From Alphaproteobacteria bacterium (lineage in GTDB: Bacteria > Pseudomonadota > Alphaproteobacteria > Rhodobacterales > Rhodobacteraceae): a stretch of DNA of 64,000 nucleotides. Made by a program: the position numbers and the translations under genes. The stretch spans positions 310,001 through 374,000 of the forward strand of contig JAUIFH010000001.1 in assembly GCA_030429495.1 (NCBI GenBank), written 5' to 3'. Below, one piece after another: positions 54,238 to 63,708 of the stretch. The notes under the pieces are model-generated. The model saw only the letters and a program-made list of their open reading frames with translations. It did no database searches and had not been told where the DNA came from. Every line of letters starts with the position of its first letter. Position 1 is the stretch's first letter.

Positions 54238-55077
54238 ATGAAGGACGCGCGACCCTCTGCCGGCCTGCCGTTCATGAAGATGCACGGTGCGGGCAATGAC
54301 TTCGTAATCATCGATTCACGGGGGCGGAACCCCGTGACCAACGCCGCGCTCGCCGCCGCGCTCGGCGACCGGCACCGGGGCGTCGGGTTCGACCAGCTCG
54401 CCGAGATTCGCGATGCCGACGATGCGGACTACGCGCTCGACTTCTGGAATTCCGATGGCAGCCGGGCCGGTGCCTGCGGCAACGCCTCGCGTTGCGTCGC
54501 CGATCACGTGATGGCGAGTCTTGGACGGGACCGCGTCACCTTCACCACCGAGCGCGGCACGCTCGCCGCCCTCCGTCGCCCCGACGGTCTCATCAGCGTC
54601 AACATGGGCGCGCCGCTTCTCGACTGGGCGGAGGTCCCGCTCGCCCGCGAAGCCGACCTGCTGCACCTGCCGATTGCGGGCGATCCTGCCGCCGTCGGCA
54701 TGGGCAACCCGCATTGCGTCTTCTTTGTCGCCGATGCCGAGGCGGTGGACCTTCCCGCCGAAGGCGCCGCGATGGAGCATCACCCGCTTTTCCCGAAGGC
54801 GACCAATGTCGAATATGCGAGCCTCACCGGCCCCGACCGCCTGCGCATGCGGGTCTGGGAACGCGGCGCCGGTATCACGCTCGCCTGCGGTTCGGGCGCC
54901 TGCGCGACGGCTGTCGCCGCGCACCGGCGCGGGCTGACGGGCCGCAATGTGACGCTTGATCTCGACGGCGGCACGCTGGAAATCGACTGGCGCGAGGACG
55001 GGGTCTGGATGGCCGGGCCTACCGCCCATGTCTTCGACGGCGTCCTCACACCCGCCTTCCTCGCCCAATACGCATGA
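54238..55077 (+). CDS. dapF: Diaminopimelate epimerase
   Basis: 279 residues. The two catalytic cysteines are in GACGNASRC (near base 54478) and [13 protein letters not shown] (near base 54893); [15 protein letters not shown] is the family start and [11 protein letters not shown] is also conserved. DapF converts LL- to meso-diaminopimelate for lysine and peptidoglycan synthesis. ATG 54238 is used; ATG 54274 would begin at [10 protein letters not shown]. Its stop overlaps mtaB by 4 bases. Confidence 0.96.
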   Translation: MKDARPSAGLPFMKMHGAGNDFVIIDSRGRNPVTNAALAAALGDRHRGVGFDQLAEIRDADDADYALDFWNSDGSRAGACGNASRCVADHVMASLGRDRVTFTTERGTLAALRRPDGLISVNMGAPLLDWAEVPLAREADLLHLPIAGDPAAVGMGNPHCVFFVADAEAVDLPAEGAAMEHHPLFPKATNVEYASLTGPDRLRMRVWERGAGITLACGSGACATAVAAHRRGLTGRNVTLDLDGGTLEIDWREDGVWMAGPTAHVFDGVLTPAFLAQYA

Positions 55078-56327
55078 GCGCCCCGATCTTCTCCACCCTT
55101 GGCTGCCGCCTCAACGCCTACGAGACGGAGGCGATGAAGGAGCTGGCCGAGAGGGCCGGGATCGAGGGTGCCGTCGTCGTCAATACCTGCGCCGTCACGG
55201 CGGAAGCCGTGCGCAAGGCCAAGCAGGAAATCCGGCGCCTGCGCCGGGAAAATCCCCAAGCCGCCCTGATCGTCACCGGCTGTGCCGCGCAGACCGAGCC
55301 TGCGACCTTCGCCTCCATGCCCGAGGTCACCCGCGTCATCGGCAACACCGAGAAGATGCAGGCCGGGACCTGGGCGGCACTCAAGGCCCCCGATCTGATC
55401 GGCGAGACCGAGCGCGTCATGGTCGACGATATCATGAGCGTGACTGAGACCGCCGGCCACCTGATCGACGGTTTCGGCCGGCACCGGGCCTATGTGCAGG
55501 TCCAGAATGGCTGCGATCACCGCTGCACCTTCTGCATCATCCCCTACGGGCGCGGCAATTCGCGCTCGGTTCCGGCGGGCGTCGTCGTCGACCAGATCAA
55601 GCGACTGGTGGACAAGGGCTTCCTCGAAGTCGTCCTGACTGGCGTCGATCTGACCTCTTGGGGCGCCGACCTGCCCGGCCAGCCCCGCCTCGGCGATCTC
55701 GTCATGCGGATCCTCAGGCTAGTGCCCGGCCTTGCCCGGCTCCGCATCTCGTCCATCGACTCGATTGAGGCGGATGAGAACCTCATGCAGGCCATCGCGA
55801 CCGAACCGCGCCTGATGCCGCATCTCCATCTCAGCCTCCAGCATGGCGACGACCTGATCCTCAAGCGGATGAAGCGTCGGCACCTGCGCGACGACGCCAT
55901 CCGCTTCTGCGAGGAGGCGCGGCGCCTCCGCCCCGACATGGTCTTCGGCGCCGACATCATCGCCGGCTTCCCGACCGAGACGGAGGCGATGTTTGATAAC
56001 TCCGTGAAGCTTGTCGAGGATTGCGGCCTGACTTTCCTCCATGTCTTCCCCTATTCGCGGCGCGAGGGCACGCCCGCCGCGCGGATGCCGCAGGTCAGGG
56101 GACCCGCGATCAAGGATCGCGCGGCCCGCCTCCGCGCCGCCGGAGACACGGCCCTTGCCCGCCATCTCGACGCCCAGGCTGGCCGCAGCCACCGCATCCT
56201 CACGGAAGGCCCCCGCCTCGGCCGAACCGAACAATTCACAGAAGTGACCTTTGCAGGTGATCAGCCCGAAGGCACGCTCCTTACCGCCACGATCACCGGC
56301 CATGACGGCACCAGACTGGTCGCCTGA
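55074..56327 (+). CDS. mtaB: tRNA (N6-threonylcarbamoyladenosine(37)-C2)-methylthiotransferase MtaB
   Basis: 417 residues of the radical-SAM methylthiotransferase family. The N-terminal UPF0004 domain has [16 protein letters not shown] with the first auxiliary-cluster cysteine, VVNTCAVT and VTGCAAQT; the radical SAM cluster is [17 protein letters not shown] (CxxxCxxC). A short C-terminal TRAM-like region ends the protein. MtaB makes ms2t6A37 in tRNA-Lys(UUU), so it works on the very tRNA encoded 1 kb upstream. It is coupled to dapF (ATGA overlap), the common alphaproteobacterial pairing. Confidence 0.95.
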   Translation: MSAPIFSTLGCRLNAYETEAMKELAERAGIEGAVVVNTCAVTAEAVRKAKQEIRRLRRENPQAALIVTGCAAQTEPATFASMPEVTRVIGNTEKMQAGTWAALKAPDLIGETERVMVDDIMSVTETAGHLIDGFGRHRAYVQVQNGCDHRCTFCIIPYGRGNSRSVPAGVVVDQIKRLVDKGFLEVVLTGVDLTSWGADLPGQPRLGDLVMRILRLVPGLARLRISSIDSIEADENLMQAIATEPRLMPHLHLSLQHGDDLILKRMKRRHLRDDAIRFCEEARRLRPDMVFGADIIAGFPTETEAMFDNSVKLVEDCGLTFLHVFPYSRREGTPAARMPQVRGPAIKDRAARLRAAGDTALARHLDAQAGRSHRILTEGPRLGRTEQFTEVTFAGDQPEGTLLTATITGHDGTRLVA

Positions 56328-56329
56328 TC

Positions 56330-56385
56330 TTCTTCTGTTCCCAAATACTCTCGGGGGGTCCGGGGGGCAGAAGGCCCCCCGGCTC
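56330..56385 (+). repeat. 3'-end hairpin repeat, copy D
   Basis: Starts 3 bases after the mtaB stop: CTTCTTCTGTTCCC, AAATACTC, TCGGGGGGTCC, then the hairpin GGGGGGC-AGAA-GGCCCCCC. Best matched to the valS copy. Confidence 0.7.
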
Positions 56386-56389
56386 CGGC

Positions 56390-56824
56390 TCACGCAGCCA
56401 ACGCCGCGCGGGTCCGTCCGATCATTAGCGCAGCCTCCGCCGCTTCGCGCCCTTTCTGGACGAAATGAGAGCGGTAGATCGCGTTGTGATGTGCCGTTTC
56501 CTGATACTGATGCGGGGTCAGCGAGACCGACAGGACCGGCACCCCGGTATCCATCCCTGCCCGCATCAGCCCGTCCACGACCGCCTGAGCGACGAAATCG
56601 TGCCGGTAGATGCCACCATCGACGACGAAGGCGGCGCAGGCCACCGCTGCGTATCTGCCCGAAGCCGCAAGGTCGCGCGCGAGAAGCGGCATTTCGAAAG
56701 CGCCGGGAACATCGAAGACGTCGACCTGTTCCGGCGGAATCCGCTCCAGGAATCCGACCAGCGCCTGTTCGACGATATCGGCATGCCAGTTTGCCTTGAT
56801 GAAGGCATAGCGGGTGGGTGTCAT
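56390..56824 (-). CDS. ribH2: 6,7-dimethyl-8-ribityllumazine synthase, type II (RibH2)
   Basis: 144 residues. FDVPGAFEMPLLARDL, CAAFVVDGGIYRHDFVA and PVLSVSLTPHQYQE match the RibH2 branch of lumazine synthase known from Brucella and Mesorhizobium (type I enzymes have GVIRGxTxHFE instead of the DGGIYRHDF loop). It condenses a pyrimidinedione with a butanone phosphate in the penultimate step of riboflavin synthesis. An FMN riboswitch lies 80 bases upstream. A second, housekeeping RibH is expected elsewhere in the genome. Confidence 0.9.
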   Translation of the reverse strand: MTPTRYAFIKANWHADIVEQALVGFLERIPPEQVDVFDVPGAFEMPLLARDLAASGRYAAVACAAFVVDGGIYRHDFVAQAVVDGLMRAGMDTGVPVLSVSLTPHQYQETAHHNAIYRSHFVQKGREAAEAALMIGRTRAALAA

Positions 56825-56903
56825 GCGTGATCTCCTTTCCATCAGTGACACGTCACCCAAGGCGATCACGGACACCGGCCTGCCCGCCAGGCGTGCCGAT
56901 GCA

Positions 56904-57045
56904 CGTTCTCTTTCATCCGGACTGTAACCGTCGGCCCCGGCCTCGCACCGGGTCTGCTGACCCCCCGGACCGGCCGGAGGCGCTCGCGGGCTCGGGGCCT
57001 GAACCCCATACCGCCGGTGGGGAATTGCACCCCGCCCTGAGAACC
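56904..57045 (-). ncRNA. FMN riboswitch (RFN element)
   Basis: On the minus strand the conserved boxes appear in order: TTCTCAGGGCGGGGTGCAAT, CCCCACCGGCGGTA, AGCCCGCGAGCGCC, GGTCAGCAGACCCGGTG, then CCGACGGTTACAGTCCGGA and GATGAAAGAGAACG. These are the hallmark segments of the six-helix RFN aptamer. It precedes ribH2, so FMN should reduce ribH2 expression, most likely at translation initiation as no strong T-tract terminator is seen. Confidence 0.97.
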
Positions 57046-57166
57046 CGGCGAGAATGCCAGCACCGCTTGCGCCCGGCAAGCACCCCGAAGGAAAATGTTC
57101 CGGGAACAATCGCGGGGCTGACAGGCGCGGCCGCCTGCGCCAGAACGGGACCGAAAGGAGACGGCC

Positions 57167-57784
57167 ATGCATCCCAATCCCGCCTTCCGGCAGATCCCGC
57201 AGCAGACGATTCTCGATTTCGTCCGTGCCCGGGGTTTTGGAACGCTGACGGTCAATGGGCCCGATGGGCCGCTTGCCGCGCATGTCCCGTTCGTCCTGTC
57301 TGATGACGGGCAGATGGCGGAACTCCATCTGGTCCGCTCGAACCCGATTGCGCGCGCGCTGGGCGACGGGCAGGCAGCCCTTCTCGCGGTCACCGGGCCC
57401 GACGGCTACATCTCGCCCGATTGGTACTGTGTCGCCGACCAGGTGCCGACGTGGAACTACCTTGCCGCCCACCTTCGCGGAACGCTCCGCGCCCTGCCGG
57501 CCAACGAGATGCGCGGACAGCTTGACCGTTTGTCGGCGGAGTTCGAGAACCGGCTGCGGCCCAAGGCGCCGTGGACGACCGACAAGATGCCCGCCGATCT
57601 CCTGACTCGGCTGATGCGGTCGATCCTGCCATGCCGGTTCGATATCGCGCAGTTGGATGGCACATGGAAGCTGGGCCAGAACAAACCCGAACCTGCCCGC
57701 CACTCGGCGGCGGATGGCCTTTCGGAAGCCGGGATCGGCAGTGAAACCGCAACTCTCGCCGCGCTGATGCGCGTCTCGGGCTAG
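57167..57784 (+). CDS. PaiB-type FMN-binding negative transcriptional regulator family protein
   Basis: 205 residues of the split-barrel flavin-binding fold. MHPNPAFR is the invariant PaiB start; FGTLTV, AAHVPFVL, HLVRSNPIARAL, YISPDWY and VPTWNY-LAAHLRGTL are family motifs. B. subtilis PaiB acts with PaiA in sporulation and protease control, but most relatives are probably flavin-dependent reductases or regulators without tested function. It is divergent from the riboswitch-ribH2 unit, a sensible location for a flavin protein. Confidence 0.85.
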   Translation: MHPNPAFRQIPQQTILDFVRARGFGTLTVNGPDGPLAAHVPFVLSDDGQMAELHLVRSNPIARALGDGQAALLAVTGPDGYISPDWYCVADQVPTWNYLAAHLRGTLRALPANEMRGQLDRLSAEFENRLRPKAPWTTDKMPADLLTRLMRSILPCRFDIAQLDGTWKLGQNKPEPARHSAADGLSEAGIGSETATLAALMRVSG

Positions 57785-58422
57785 AGTGCATCCGCAGAAG
57801 GGCCGGCCCCGCCGGCGCGTGCGAGAATCGCGTCGGCGTCGACAATGCCGTCCAGATTCAGCCTCAAGGTCGCCGCCAGGCGGACCGGCCGGGCAAGTGC
57901 CGCACCGTCCAGCGCGAAGCGGCCCGACCCGGCGAGTTCCGCGATCCGTCCGCGCCCGACGCCGAGGCCGGCTGCGAGAATCCGATCGAGGCGTGGCGCG
58001 GTCCCTTCGGAAGGGCTGATCCGGATCGACAGCACGGGCACCGGTGAGCGGGATTTGCCGAGCGTTCGCCGCAGGAGGTTGACCGCGCCGCCATCGTCGA
58101 TATGCCGTGTGAACCGTGCAAGGCTGGCGCGGTCGCGTGCGATCCGCAAAAGCGGTTCCGGGTCGTTGCCGCTCAGCGCGTCTAGAAGGTCGCGCGGGAT
58201 CGCGGCCCTCGTGCACCGTTCCACGACAGGCCTGTTCCACACCGTGCCGCAGGTCGAGCACCGGTAGATCAGCCAGCCGTCCAGCCGTTTGCCGTTCGCG
58301 TTGAGACGGGCCTTTCCGGAAAAGGTGAAGGCCCGCGCATCGCCGCATGACCGGCAGTGAAGCCAAGGCTGCGGTGTGCCGCCCGCGGTCACGGTCCACT
58401 CGACCGCAAGATGAACTGTCAT
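57781..58422 (-). CDS. DUF1062 domain protein
   Basis: 213 residues. The N-terminus has a zinc-ribbon-like pair, LHCRSCGDARAF and YRCSTCGTVWNRPV, with FSGKARLNANGKRLDGWLIYR between them, which is the DUF1062 signature. The C-terminal half is helical and basic, with an S4-like RILAAGLGVGRGRIAELAGSG segment that could bind RNA. Function is unknown. It overlaps the convergent PaiB-like gene by 4 bases. Confidence 0.8.
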   Translation of the reverse strand: MTVHLAVEWTVTAGGTPQPWLHCRSCGDARAFTFSGKARLNANGKRLDGWLIYRCSTCGTVWNRPVVERCTRAAIPRDLLDALSGNDPEPLLRIARDRASLARFTRHIDDGGAVNLLRRTLGKSRSPVPVLSIRISPSEGTAPRLDRILAAGLGVGRGRIAELAGSGRFALDGAALARPVRLAATLRLNLDGIVDADAILARAGGAGPSADAL

Positions 58423-58802
58423 TGGTCGCCCGATCCTTATCGAAGATCGGCGGCCGGCTGCACGAAACCCCCAAGTGGGGCGGACGGTTTGGCTATGGAG
58501 TTGACGGGAAGAGAGATGACTGCATCCCCGGACGCTGTCGCGCCGGTGCGCTCAGAACCAGACCGGTCTCAAGCAGCCACCCGCCGCATATCAGCGTAAC
58601 CCCGCTGCGCGTGCGGCGGGGATGGGTGTGTCAGTCTGAGACCGGATTCACGACGGCAAGACGAAGCCTCGGGCGCTGATGCTCTGCGCGGTCGAGAATA
58701 GGGTGCGGGCGGGTCGACGCAACCCCCTTTGCTCACCCATTCTTTAATGGACAGTATCCAGACCCGGGCCTAGCATTCCGGGGAAGGTTCAAGGAGGGTT
58801 CC
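58423..58802. other. Intergenic region between DUF1062 and a small membrane-protein gene
   Basis: 380 bases with no supported gene. The DUF1062 promoter should lie at the left side. A CCCCGC / GCGGGG hairpin is visible near 58600-58625, and GGAGG directly precedes the next ATG. No known RNA element is seen. Confidence 0.4.
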
Positions 58803-59081
58803 ATGCCACTTCCGCTCGTTCCCATCGCAGGTGTCGCCATCCGCGTCGGTGTCGTCGCGCTGGTCGCCTATGGCGCACGGCGTGCATTGCGCAAGGGCCG
58901 AACCGACCAGCGTGCCGAGGATGCAATGGACGACATGGACGAGGGGATTGCCATGCACCGCCCCGCCGACCGCGGCCAGACCAACGCCGCGGCGCGGTTC
59001 CGGCGGGTGCTTCGCTGGGGCGATGGCGGGATCGAGATCGACGCGGCGGCACTTGGCCGCCTGCGCATCCGCCGCATCTGA
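58803..59081 (+). CDS. Small hypothetical protein with N-terminal membrane segment
   Basis: 92 residues. LPLVPIAGVAIRVGVVALVAYGA is a hydrophobic helix; the rest is highly charged (RRALRKGRTDQRAEDAMDDMD, then RFRRVLRWGD). GGAGG lies about 5 bases upstream of ATG 58803. No known domain. It is 8 bases upstream of the GST gene and probably cotranscribed. Confidence 0.6.
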   Translation: MPLPLVPIAGVAIRVGVVALVAYGARRALRKGRTDQRAEDAMDDMDEGIAMHRPADRGQTNAAARFRRVLRWGDGGIEIDAAALGRLRIRRI

Positions 59082-59089
59082 GGCAGGGC

Positions 59090-59698
59090 ATGCGTCTGTT
59101 CCATTCGCCGACGACTCCTTTCGGCCGCAAGGTGGTTCTGCTGCTGCTGGAGACTGGCCAGCAAGATGATGTGGAGATCGTTACGGCCGGCGGCTCACCC
59201 TTGGATTCGGGCAACATGCCACTTGCCCAAAATCCGCTTGGGAAGATCCCTGCACTTGAGCTTGACGACGGTACCGCGCTTTACGACAGCCGCGTGATTT
59301 GCCGTTACCTCGATGACCGCGCGGGTGGCCGGCTTTACCCCGAAAAGCCGCGCCTGTGGCGGACGCTGACGCTTGAGGCGACTGCTGACGGGATGCTCGA
59401 TGCCGCCGTCCTGATGCTCTACGAATCGCGGATTCGGCCGGAAGAGAAGCGGTTCGAATCGTGGGTAGAGGGGCAGTGGGCCAAGATCGCGCGCGCGCTC
59501 GACATGCTTGAGACGCAATGGCACGACCATCTGAACGGCCCGTTGGACATGGGGCAGCTCGCGGTGGCGTCGGCGTTGTCCTATCTCGATTTCCGCCACG
59601 GACAGAGGGCGTGGCGCATTGGGCGGCCCGCGCTCGCGGAATGGCATGCGACCTTTTCCCTCCGCGACAGCATGAAGGTGACCGAGCCGGTCGGCTGA
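59090..59698 (+). CDS. Glutathione S-transferase family protein
   Basis: 202 residues. The N-terminal thioredoxin-like domain begins MRLFHSPTTPFGRKVVLLLLETG, with LGKIPALELDDGTALYDSRVICRYLD as the glutathione-binding cis-Pro and SR segment; an all-helical C-terminal domain follows. It could conjugate or reduce with glutathione, but the substrate is unknown. It follows the small membrane-protein gene by 8 bases. Confidence 0.88.
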   Translation: MRLFHSPTTPFGRKVVLLLLETGQQDDVEIVTAGGSPLDSGNMPLAQNPLGKIPALELDDGTALYDSRVICRYLDDRAGGRLYPEKPRLWRTLTLEATADGMLDAAVLMLYESRIRPEEKRFESWVEGQWAKIARALDMLETQWHDHLNGPLDMGQLAVASALSYLDFRHGQRAWRIGRPALAEWHATFSLRDSMKVTEPVG

Positions 59699-59997
59699 AC
59701 CCTCCGCTTTCCGCCTTTCCCCGCGATCCGGGCATCGCGTCGGTTTGTCTGGCGGCGCTTGCGATCAGTGCCGGCGCAGAGCGTTCTTTGCCGGATTCGC
59801 AGTGAGGCTTGCATTCGGCGTTCCGGGGTGATGTCGTCTCCTCGATGACGCCGACGTGCCACATCCGCCGGAATGCGCCCGATTGTCCGCTGGACGGGCC
59901 GGATTTTGGCCGCTAATAACCGCGCGAGAAGGCTGCGGGCGACCGTGGCCCGTTCGACGCACGGCCGGGCTTCCGGTCCAGGAAGGGAGTGATATTC
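59699..59997. promoter_or_regulatory. Promoter region of the bc1 operon
   Basis: About 300 non-coding bases upstream of petA. The operon promoter must lie here, but I see no match good enough to mark. No tRNA or riboswitch was recognised. Confidence 0.4.
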
Positions 59998-60561
59998 GTG
60001 TCCCACGCAGAAGACCACGCTGGCACAAGGCGGGATTTCCTCTACTACGCCACGGCTGGCGCCGGGGCAGTCGCGGGCGGCGCCGCCGTCTGGACCCTTG
60101 TCGATCAGATGAACCCTTCGGCCGATGTTCAGGCGCTGTCGTCGATCTTCGTCGACATTTCGGGTGTCGAGACCGGCACCCAGCTCACAGTCAAATGGCG
60201 CGGCAAGCCGGTTTTCATCCGCCGCCGCACCCAGGAAGAGATCGACAATGCCCGTGCCGTCAGCATGAGCGACCTCGTCGACACTGACGCCCGCAACGCG
60301 AACGGCCAGCCGGGCGCCGAGGCGACCGACGAAAACCGCGCGATGGACGAAGCCGGCGAATGGCTGGTGATGATGGGCGTTTGCACTCATCTCGGCTGCG
60401 TGCCGCTCGGTGACGGTGCCGGCGATTTCGGCGGCTGGTTCTGCCCCTGCCACGGCTCGCATTACGACACGTCGGGCCGTATCCGCCGTGGCCCTGCGCC
60501 CGAGAACCTGCCGGTTCCGGTCGCGGCCTTCACCGACGACACCACGATCCAACTCGGCTGA
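59998..60561 (+). CDS. petA: Ubiquinol-cytochrome c reductase Rieske iron-sulfur subunit
   Basis: 187 residues. The start ([22 protein letters not shown]) is a twin-arginine signal-anchor (RRDF) as in Rhodobacter FbcF. Cluster-binding motifs CTHLGC and CPCHGSHYD hold the two Cys and two His ligands of the 2Fe-2S centre. It moves electrons from ubiquinol to cytochrome c1. The likely start is GTG 59998, 8 bases after GGAAGGGAG; GTG 59989 is too close to that site. First gene of the operon. Confidence 0.97.
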   Translation: MSHAEDHAGTRRDFLYYATAGAGAVAGGAAVWTLVDQMNPSADVQALSSIFVDISGVETGTQLTVKWRGKPVFIRRRTQEEIDNARAVSMSDLVDTDARNANGQPGAEATDENRAMDEAGEWLVMMGVCTHLGCVPLGDGAGDFGGWFCPCHGSHYDTSGRIRRGPAPENLPVPVAAFTDDTTIQLG

Positions 60562-60573
60562 GGGGACTGACCG

Positions 60574-61896
60574 ATGGCTGGTATTCCGCACGACCATTAC
60601 GAACCGAAGACGGGTTTCGAGCAGTGGCTTCACCGCCGCCTGCCGATCGTGAGCCTCGCGTATGACACGCTGATGATCCCGACGCCCAAGAACCTGAACT
60701 GGTGGTGGATCTGGGGCATCGTTCTTGCCTTCTGCCTCGTTCTCCAGATCGCGACGGGCATCGTGCTGGCGATGCACTACACGCCGCATGTCGACAAGGC
60801 CTTCGCCTCGGTCGAGCATATCATGCGCGATGTTAACGGCGGCTACATGCTGCGCTACCTGCATGCGAACGGCGCGTCGCTGTTCTTCCTTGCCGTCTAT
60901 ATCCATATCTTCCGCGGCCTCTTCTACGGCTCGTACAAGTCCCCGCGCGAAATCACCTGGATCGTCGGCATCCTGATCTTCCTTGCGATGATGGGCACCG
61001 CCTTCATGGGCTACGTTCTTCCCTGGGGCCAGATGTCGTTCTGGGGCGCCACGGTCATTACCGGCCTCTTCGGCGCGATCCCGGGCATTGGCGAGCCGAT
61101 CCAGACCTGGCTTCTGGGCGGACCGGCGGTGGACAATGCCACGCTGAACCGCTTCTTCTCGCTCCACTACCTGCTGCCCTTCGTGATCGCGGCGCTGGTC
61201 GCGGTTCACATCTGGGCCTTCCACACCACGGGCAACAACAACCCGACCGGCGTGGAAGTTCGGCGCGGATCGAAGGCCGAGGCCGAGAAGGACACGCTGC
61301 CCTTCTGGCCCTACTTCGTGATGAAGGACCTTTTCGCGCTGTCGCTGATCCTCGTGATCTTCTTCGCGATCGTCGGCTTCATGCCGAACTACCTTGGCCA
61401 CCCCGACAACTACATCGAAGCGAACCCGCTGGCGACGCCTGCACATATCGTGCCGGAATGGTACTTCCTGCCGTTCTACGCGATCCTGCGCGCCTTCACC
61501 GGTGACGTCTGGCTGGTGCAGCTGGTGCAGTTCATCACCTTCGGCATCGTCGACGCGAAGTTCTTCGGCGTGATTGCCATGTTCGGTTCGATCGCGGTCA
61601 TGGCGATCGTGCCGTGGCTCGACACTTCGAACGTGCGTTCGGGTCAGTACCGGCCGATGTTTCGCTGGTGGTTCTACCTCCTCATCATCGACTTCGTCGT
61701 GCTGATGTGGGTGGGCGCGCAGCCGGCCGAGGGGATCTACACCTGGATCTCGCTCATCGCAGCGGCCTACTGGTTTGCCTATTTCCTCGTGATCCTGCCG
61801 CTTCTCGGCGTGATCGAGAAGCCGACGACCCCGCCGGCGACGATCGAGGACGACTTCAATGCGCACTACGGCGCCAAAGCCCACGCGGCCGAGTGA
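60574..61896 (+). CDS. petB: Cytochrome b subunit of the bc1 complex
   Basis: 440 residues with eight membrane helices. Heme-ligand histidines appear in the first half ([21 protein letters not shown] and nearby HANG) and in [21 protein letters not shown]; the Qo-site PEWY is in [16 protein letters not shown]. It oxidises ubiquinol and carries hemes bL and bH. It starts 12 bases after petA. Confidence 0.98.
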   Translation: MAGIPHDHYEPKTGFEQWLHRRLPIVSLAYDTLMIPTPKNLNWWWIWGIVLAFCLVLQIATGIVLAMHYTPHVDKAFASVEHIMRDVNGGYMLRYLHANGASLFFLAVYIHIFRGLFYGSYKSPREITWIVGILIFLAMMGTAFMGYVLPWGQMSFWGATVITGLFGAIPGIGEPIQTWLLGGPAVDNATLNRFFSLHYLLPFVIAALVAVHIWAFHTTGNNNPTGVEVRRGSKAEAEKDTLPFWPYFVMKDLFALSLILVIFFAIVGFMPNYLGHPDNYIEANPLATPAHIVPEWYFLPFYAILRAFTGDVWLVQLVQFITFGIVDAKFFGVIAMFGSIAVMAIVPWLDTSNVRSGQYRPMFRWWFYLLIIDFVVLMWVGAQPAEGIYTWISLIAAAYWFAYFLVILPLLGVIEKPTTPPATIEDDFNAHYGAKAHAAE

Positions 61897-61914
61897 CGGA
61901 AAGGACCGATTGAG

Positions 61915-62703
61915 ATGCTGAGAAAAATCGCAATCACTGCCGCTTCCGTTCTGGCCCTGTCCGGTGTGGCATTCGCCGCCGGGGGCGGGGAGCAGCATAT
62001 CGAGGACGTCGCCTTCTCGTTCGAAGGCCCGTTCGGGAAATATGACGAGCACCAGCTGCAGCGTGGCCTTCAGGTCTATACCGAGGTCTGCTCGGCCTGC
62101 CACGGCATGAAATTCGTGCCGATCCGGTCGCTGTCCGACGAAGGCGGTCCGCACCTGCCGGAAGACCAGGTGCGCGCCTATGCCAAGCAGTTCACCGCCA
62201 TCGACAAGGAGACGGGCGAAGAGCGCGAGGCGACGCCGAACGACTTCTTCCCGAAATCCTCGCTTTCGAACGCACCCGACCTCAGCCTCATGGCGAAAGG
62301 GCGGGCCGGTTTCCACGGGCCGTATGGCACCGGGATCAACCAGTTCCTGCGCGGCATCGGCGGGCCGGAATACATCGTCTCGATCCTGACCGGCTATACC
62401 GGGCATGAAGTCGAACAGGCGGGCACAACGTTCTACGAGAACACGGCTTTCCCCGGCGGCCTTATCGCCATGAACCCGCCGCTGTCGGACGATCAGGTCG
62501 AATATGCCGACGGGCATGAGGCGACGGTCCATCACATGGCCGAAGACGTCGCGGCCTTCCTGATGTGGGCGGCGGAACCGAAGATGATGGCGCGCAAGCA
62601 GGTTGGCTTTGTCGCGGCCCTGTTCCTCGGTCTGCTGACGGTGCTTCTGTACCTGACCAACAAGCGGATCTGGGCGCCCTACAAGGGCAAGAAGCAGGCC
62701 TAA
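61915..62703 (+). CDS. petC: Cytochrome c1
   Basis: 262 residues. A cleavable signal ([19 protein letters not shown]) is followed by the heme-binding CSACHGMK and the axial Met in [13 protein letters not shown]. The C-terminal membrane anchor is [20 protein letters not shown] with a basic tail ([13 protein letters not shown]). It accepts electrons from the Rieske protein and passes them to cytochrome c2 or cy. It ends the operon, and a strong terminator follows. Confidence 0.97.
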   Translation: MLRKIAITAASVLALSGVAFAAGGGEQHIEDVAFSFEGPFGKYDEHQLQRGLQVYTEVCSACHGMKFVPIRSLSDEGGPHLPEDQVRAYAKQFTAIDKETGEEREATPNDFFPKSSLSNAPDLSLMAKGRAGFHGPYGTGINQFLRGIGGPEYIVSILTGYTGHEVEQAGTTFYENTAFPGGLIAMNPPLSDDQVEYADGHEATVHHMAEDVAAFLMWAAEPKMMARKQVGFVAALFLGLLTVLLYLTNKRIWAPYKGKKQA

Positions 62704-62730
62704 AACCCTGGCGAGTTTTGGCTACGGAAA

Positions 62731-62755
62731 GGCCCCGCGAAGGCGGGGCCTTTTT
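62731..62755 (+). terminator. Intrinsic terminator of the bc1 operon
   Basis: GGCCCCGC, the 4-base loop GAAG, GCGGGGCC, then five T residues, 28 bases after the petC stop. Confidence 0.92.
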
Positions 62756-62772
62756 GCATGGGTCTGGCAGGA

Positions 62773-63207
62773 TCAGCCGAGTTCGATCCGCTCGCAGGCA
62801 ATAACAAGCGTTTCGATTGCCACTTCGTTGCCCGTCGCGGCCAGCATCGGTCCCGCGTAGCGCGCCGGCCACGCCTCGAACAGGTTCCAGCGCGCGACTT
62901 CCTCACGCGCCTCGTCAAGCAGCACGATCGACATGCTGCGCCGTTCGATCTGTCCGTCCACCACCTGCTTGTGCCACAGCCAGATGTCGTTCGACGACGT
63001 CACGCCGCGTTTCAGCGTGACATCGCCCACCTTGTGCAGCCCCGGCAACTTGCGCACCGTCAGGTCGCGCGCGCTTCCGGTGCGATATTCGATGATCTCG
63101 GTCTGCGAATCGAGACCCGATACCTCGGAAAAGGCACCGTTCCCGACGCCGTCGATCTCGACGATAAAGTTGTAGTTGCCAACGGGATCGTCTGCGCGGC
63201 GCGGCAT
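62773..63207 (-). CDS. Phage tail-tube protein (T4 gp19 / contractile injection system tube family)
   Basis: 144 residues. NYNFIVEIDGVGNGAFSEVSGLDSQ and IEYRTG (after EIIE), KLPGLHKVGDVTLKRGVTSS and WHKQVVDGQIERRSM are signatures of the gp19/Afp1-like tube protein that stacks into the inner tube of contractile tails. GGGAGG lies 7 bases before ATG 63207. No sheath, baseplate, spike or ATPase gene is nearby, so the protein is an orphan within this window. It may belong to a dispersed tailocin/CIS, or be a domesticated remnant. Confidence 0.8.
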   Translation of the reverse strand: MPRRADDPVGNYNFIVEIDGVGNGAFSEVSGLDSQTEIIEYRTGSARDLTVRKLPGLHKVGDVTLKRGVTSSNDIWLWHKQVVDGQIERRSMSIVLLDEAREEVARWNLFEAWPARYAGPMLAATGNEVAIETLVIACERIELG

Positions 63208-63315
63208 GTCCGGTCCTCCCTGTCTAGGCAGACAGTCTACCCGTTTTTGCGAAGGTTCGCGAGCGCGCTGCCGAATCCCGTGCCGCGACGGGCGGTATTT
63301 GCTAGACTGCCCGTC

Positions 63316-63708
63316 ATGGCGCGCGCCCCGAAATCGCCGATCCGGACCACCGATCCCGCGGTCATCCTCGACGTGGAACTGCGTGACCGCGTGCTCTACC
63401 TCCGGCTCATCAACCGCTCCGACCGGCCTGTGCTCGATGTGCAGGTCTCGTTCGGGCGGAAACTCTTTGGCCTTGACGGTGCGGTCGATATCTCGGCACT
63501 GCCGCTCTGGAGCAGGCTTGCCTTCATGGCTCCGGGCAAGGTGATCGAGGTGCCGCTCGACCGGGCGGAGGTTTTCTTCGCCAAGGATCGGGGCACGCCG
63601 CTCAAGGTTTCGATCCGCTACAATGATGCCGATGGTGCGGCCCTTGCCGCCACGATCACGCATGACCTTGGCGCCTATCGCGACCTGCCCGGGATCAGCG
63701 TCCGCTAG
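63316..63708 (+). CDS. Hypothetical protein, probably a beta-sandwich
   Basis: 130 residues from ATG 63316. It begins with a basic stretch ([12 protein letters not shown]) and then consists largely of alternating hydrophobic strands ([33 protein letters not shown]). No signal peptide or known motif is visible. Divergent from the tube-protein gene, and its last 14 bases overlap the convergent thiQ. It may be related to the tube gene by position only. Confidence 0.55.
   Translation: MARAPKSPIRTTDPAVILDVELRDRVLYLRLINRSDRPVLDVQVSFGRKLFGLDGAVDISALPLWSRLAFMAPGKVIEVPLDRAEVFFAKDRGTPLKVSIRYNDADGAALAATITHDLGAYRDLPGISVR

Noticed and set aside
56825-58474. A long N-terminal extension of the ribH2 frame
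   Set aside because: It would translate through the FMN riboswitch and the antisense of PaiB and DUF1062 genes.
59581-62535. A 984-codon open frame on the minus strand antisense to petABC
   Set aside because: It is the mirror of the highly conserved bc1 genes in GC-rich DNA, has low-complexity His/Arg/Asp-rich protein and no ribosome-binding site.
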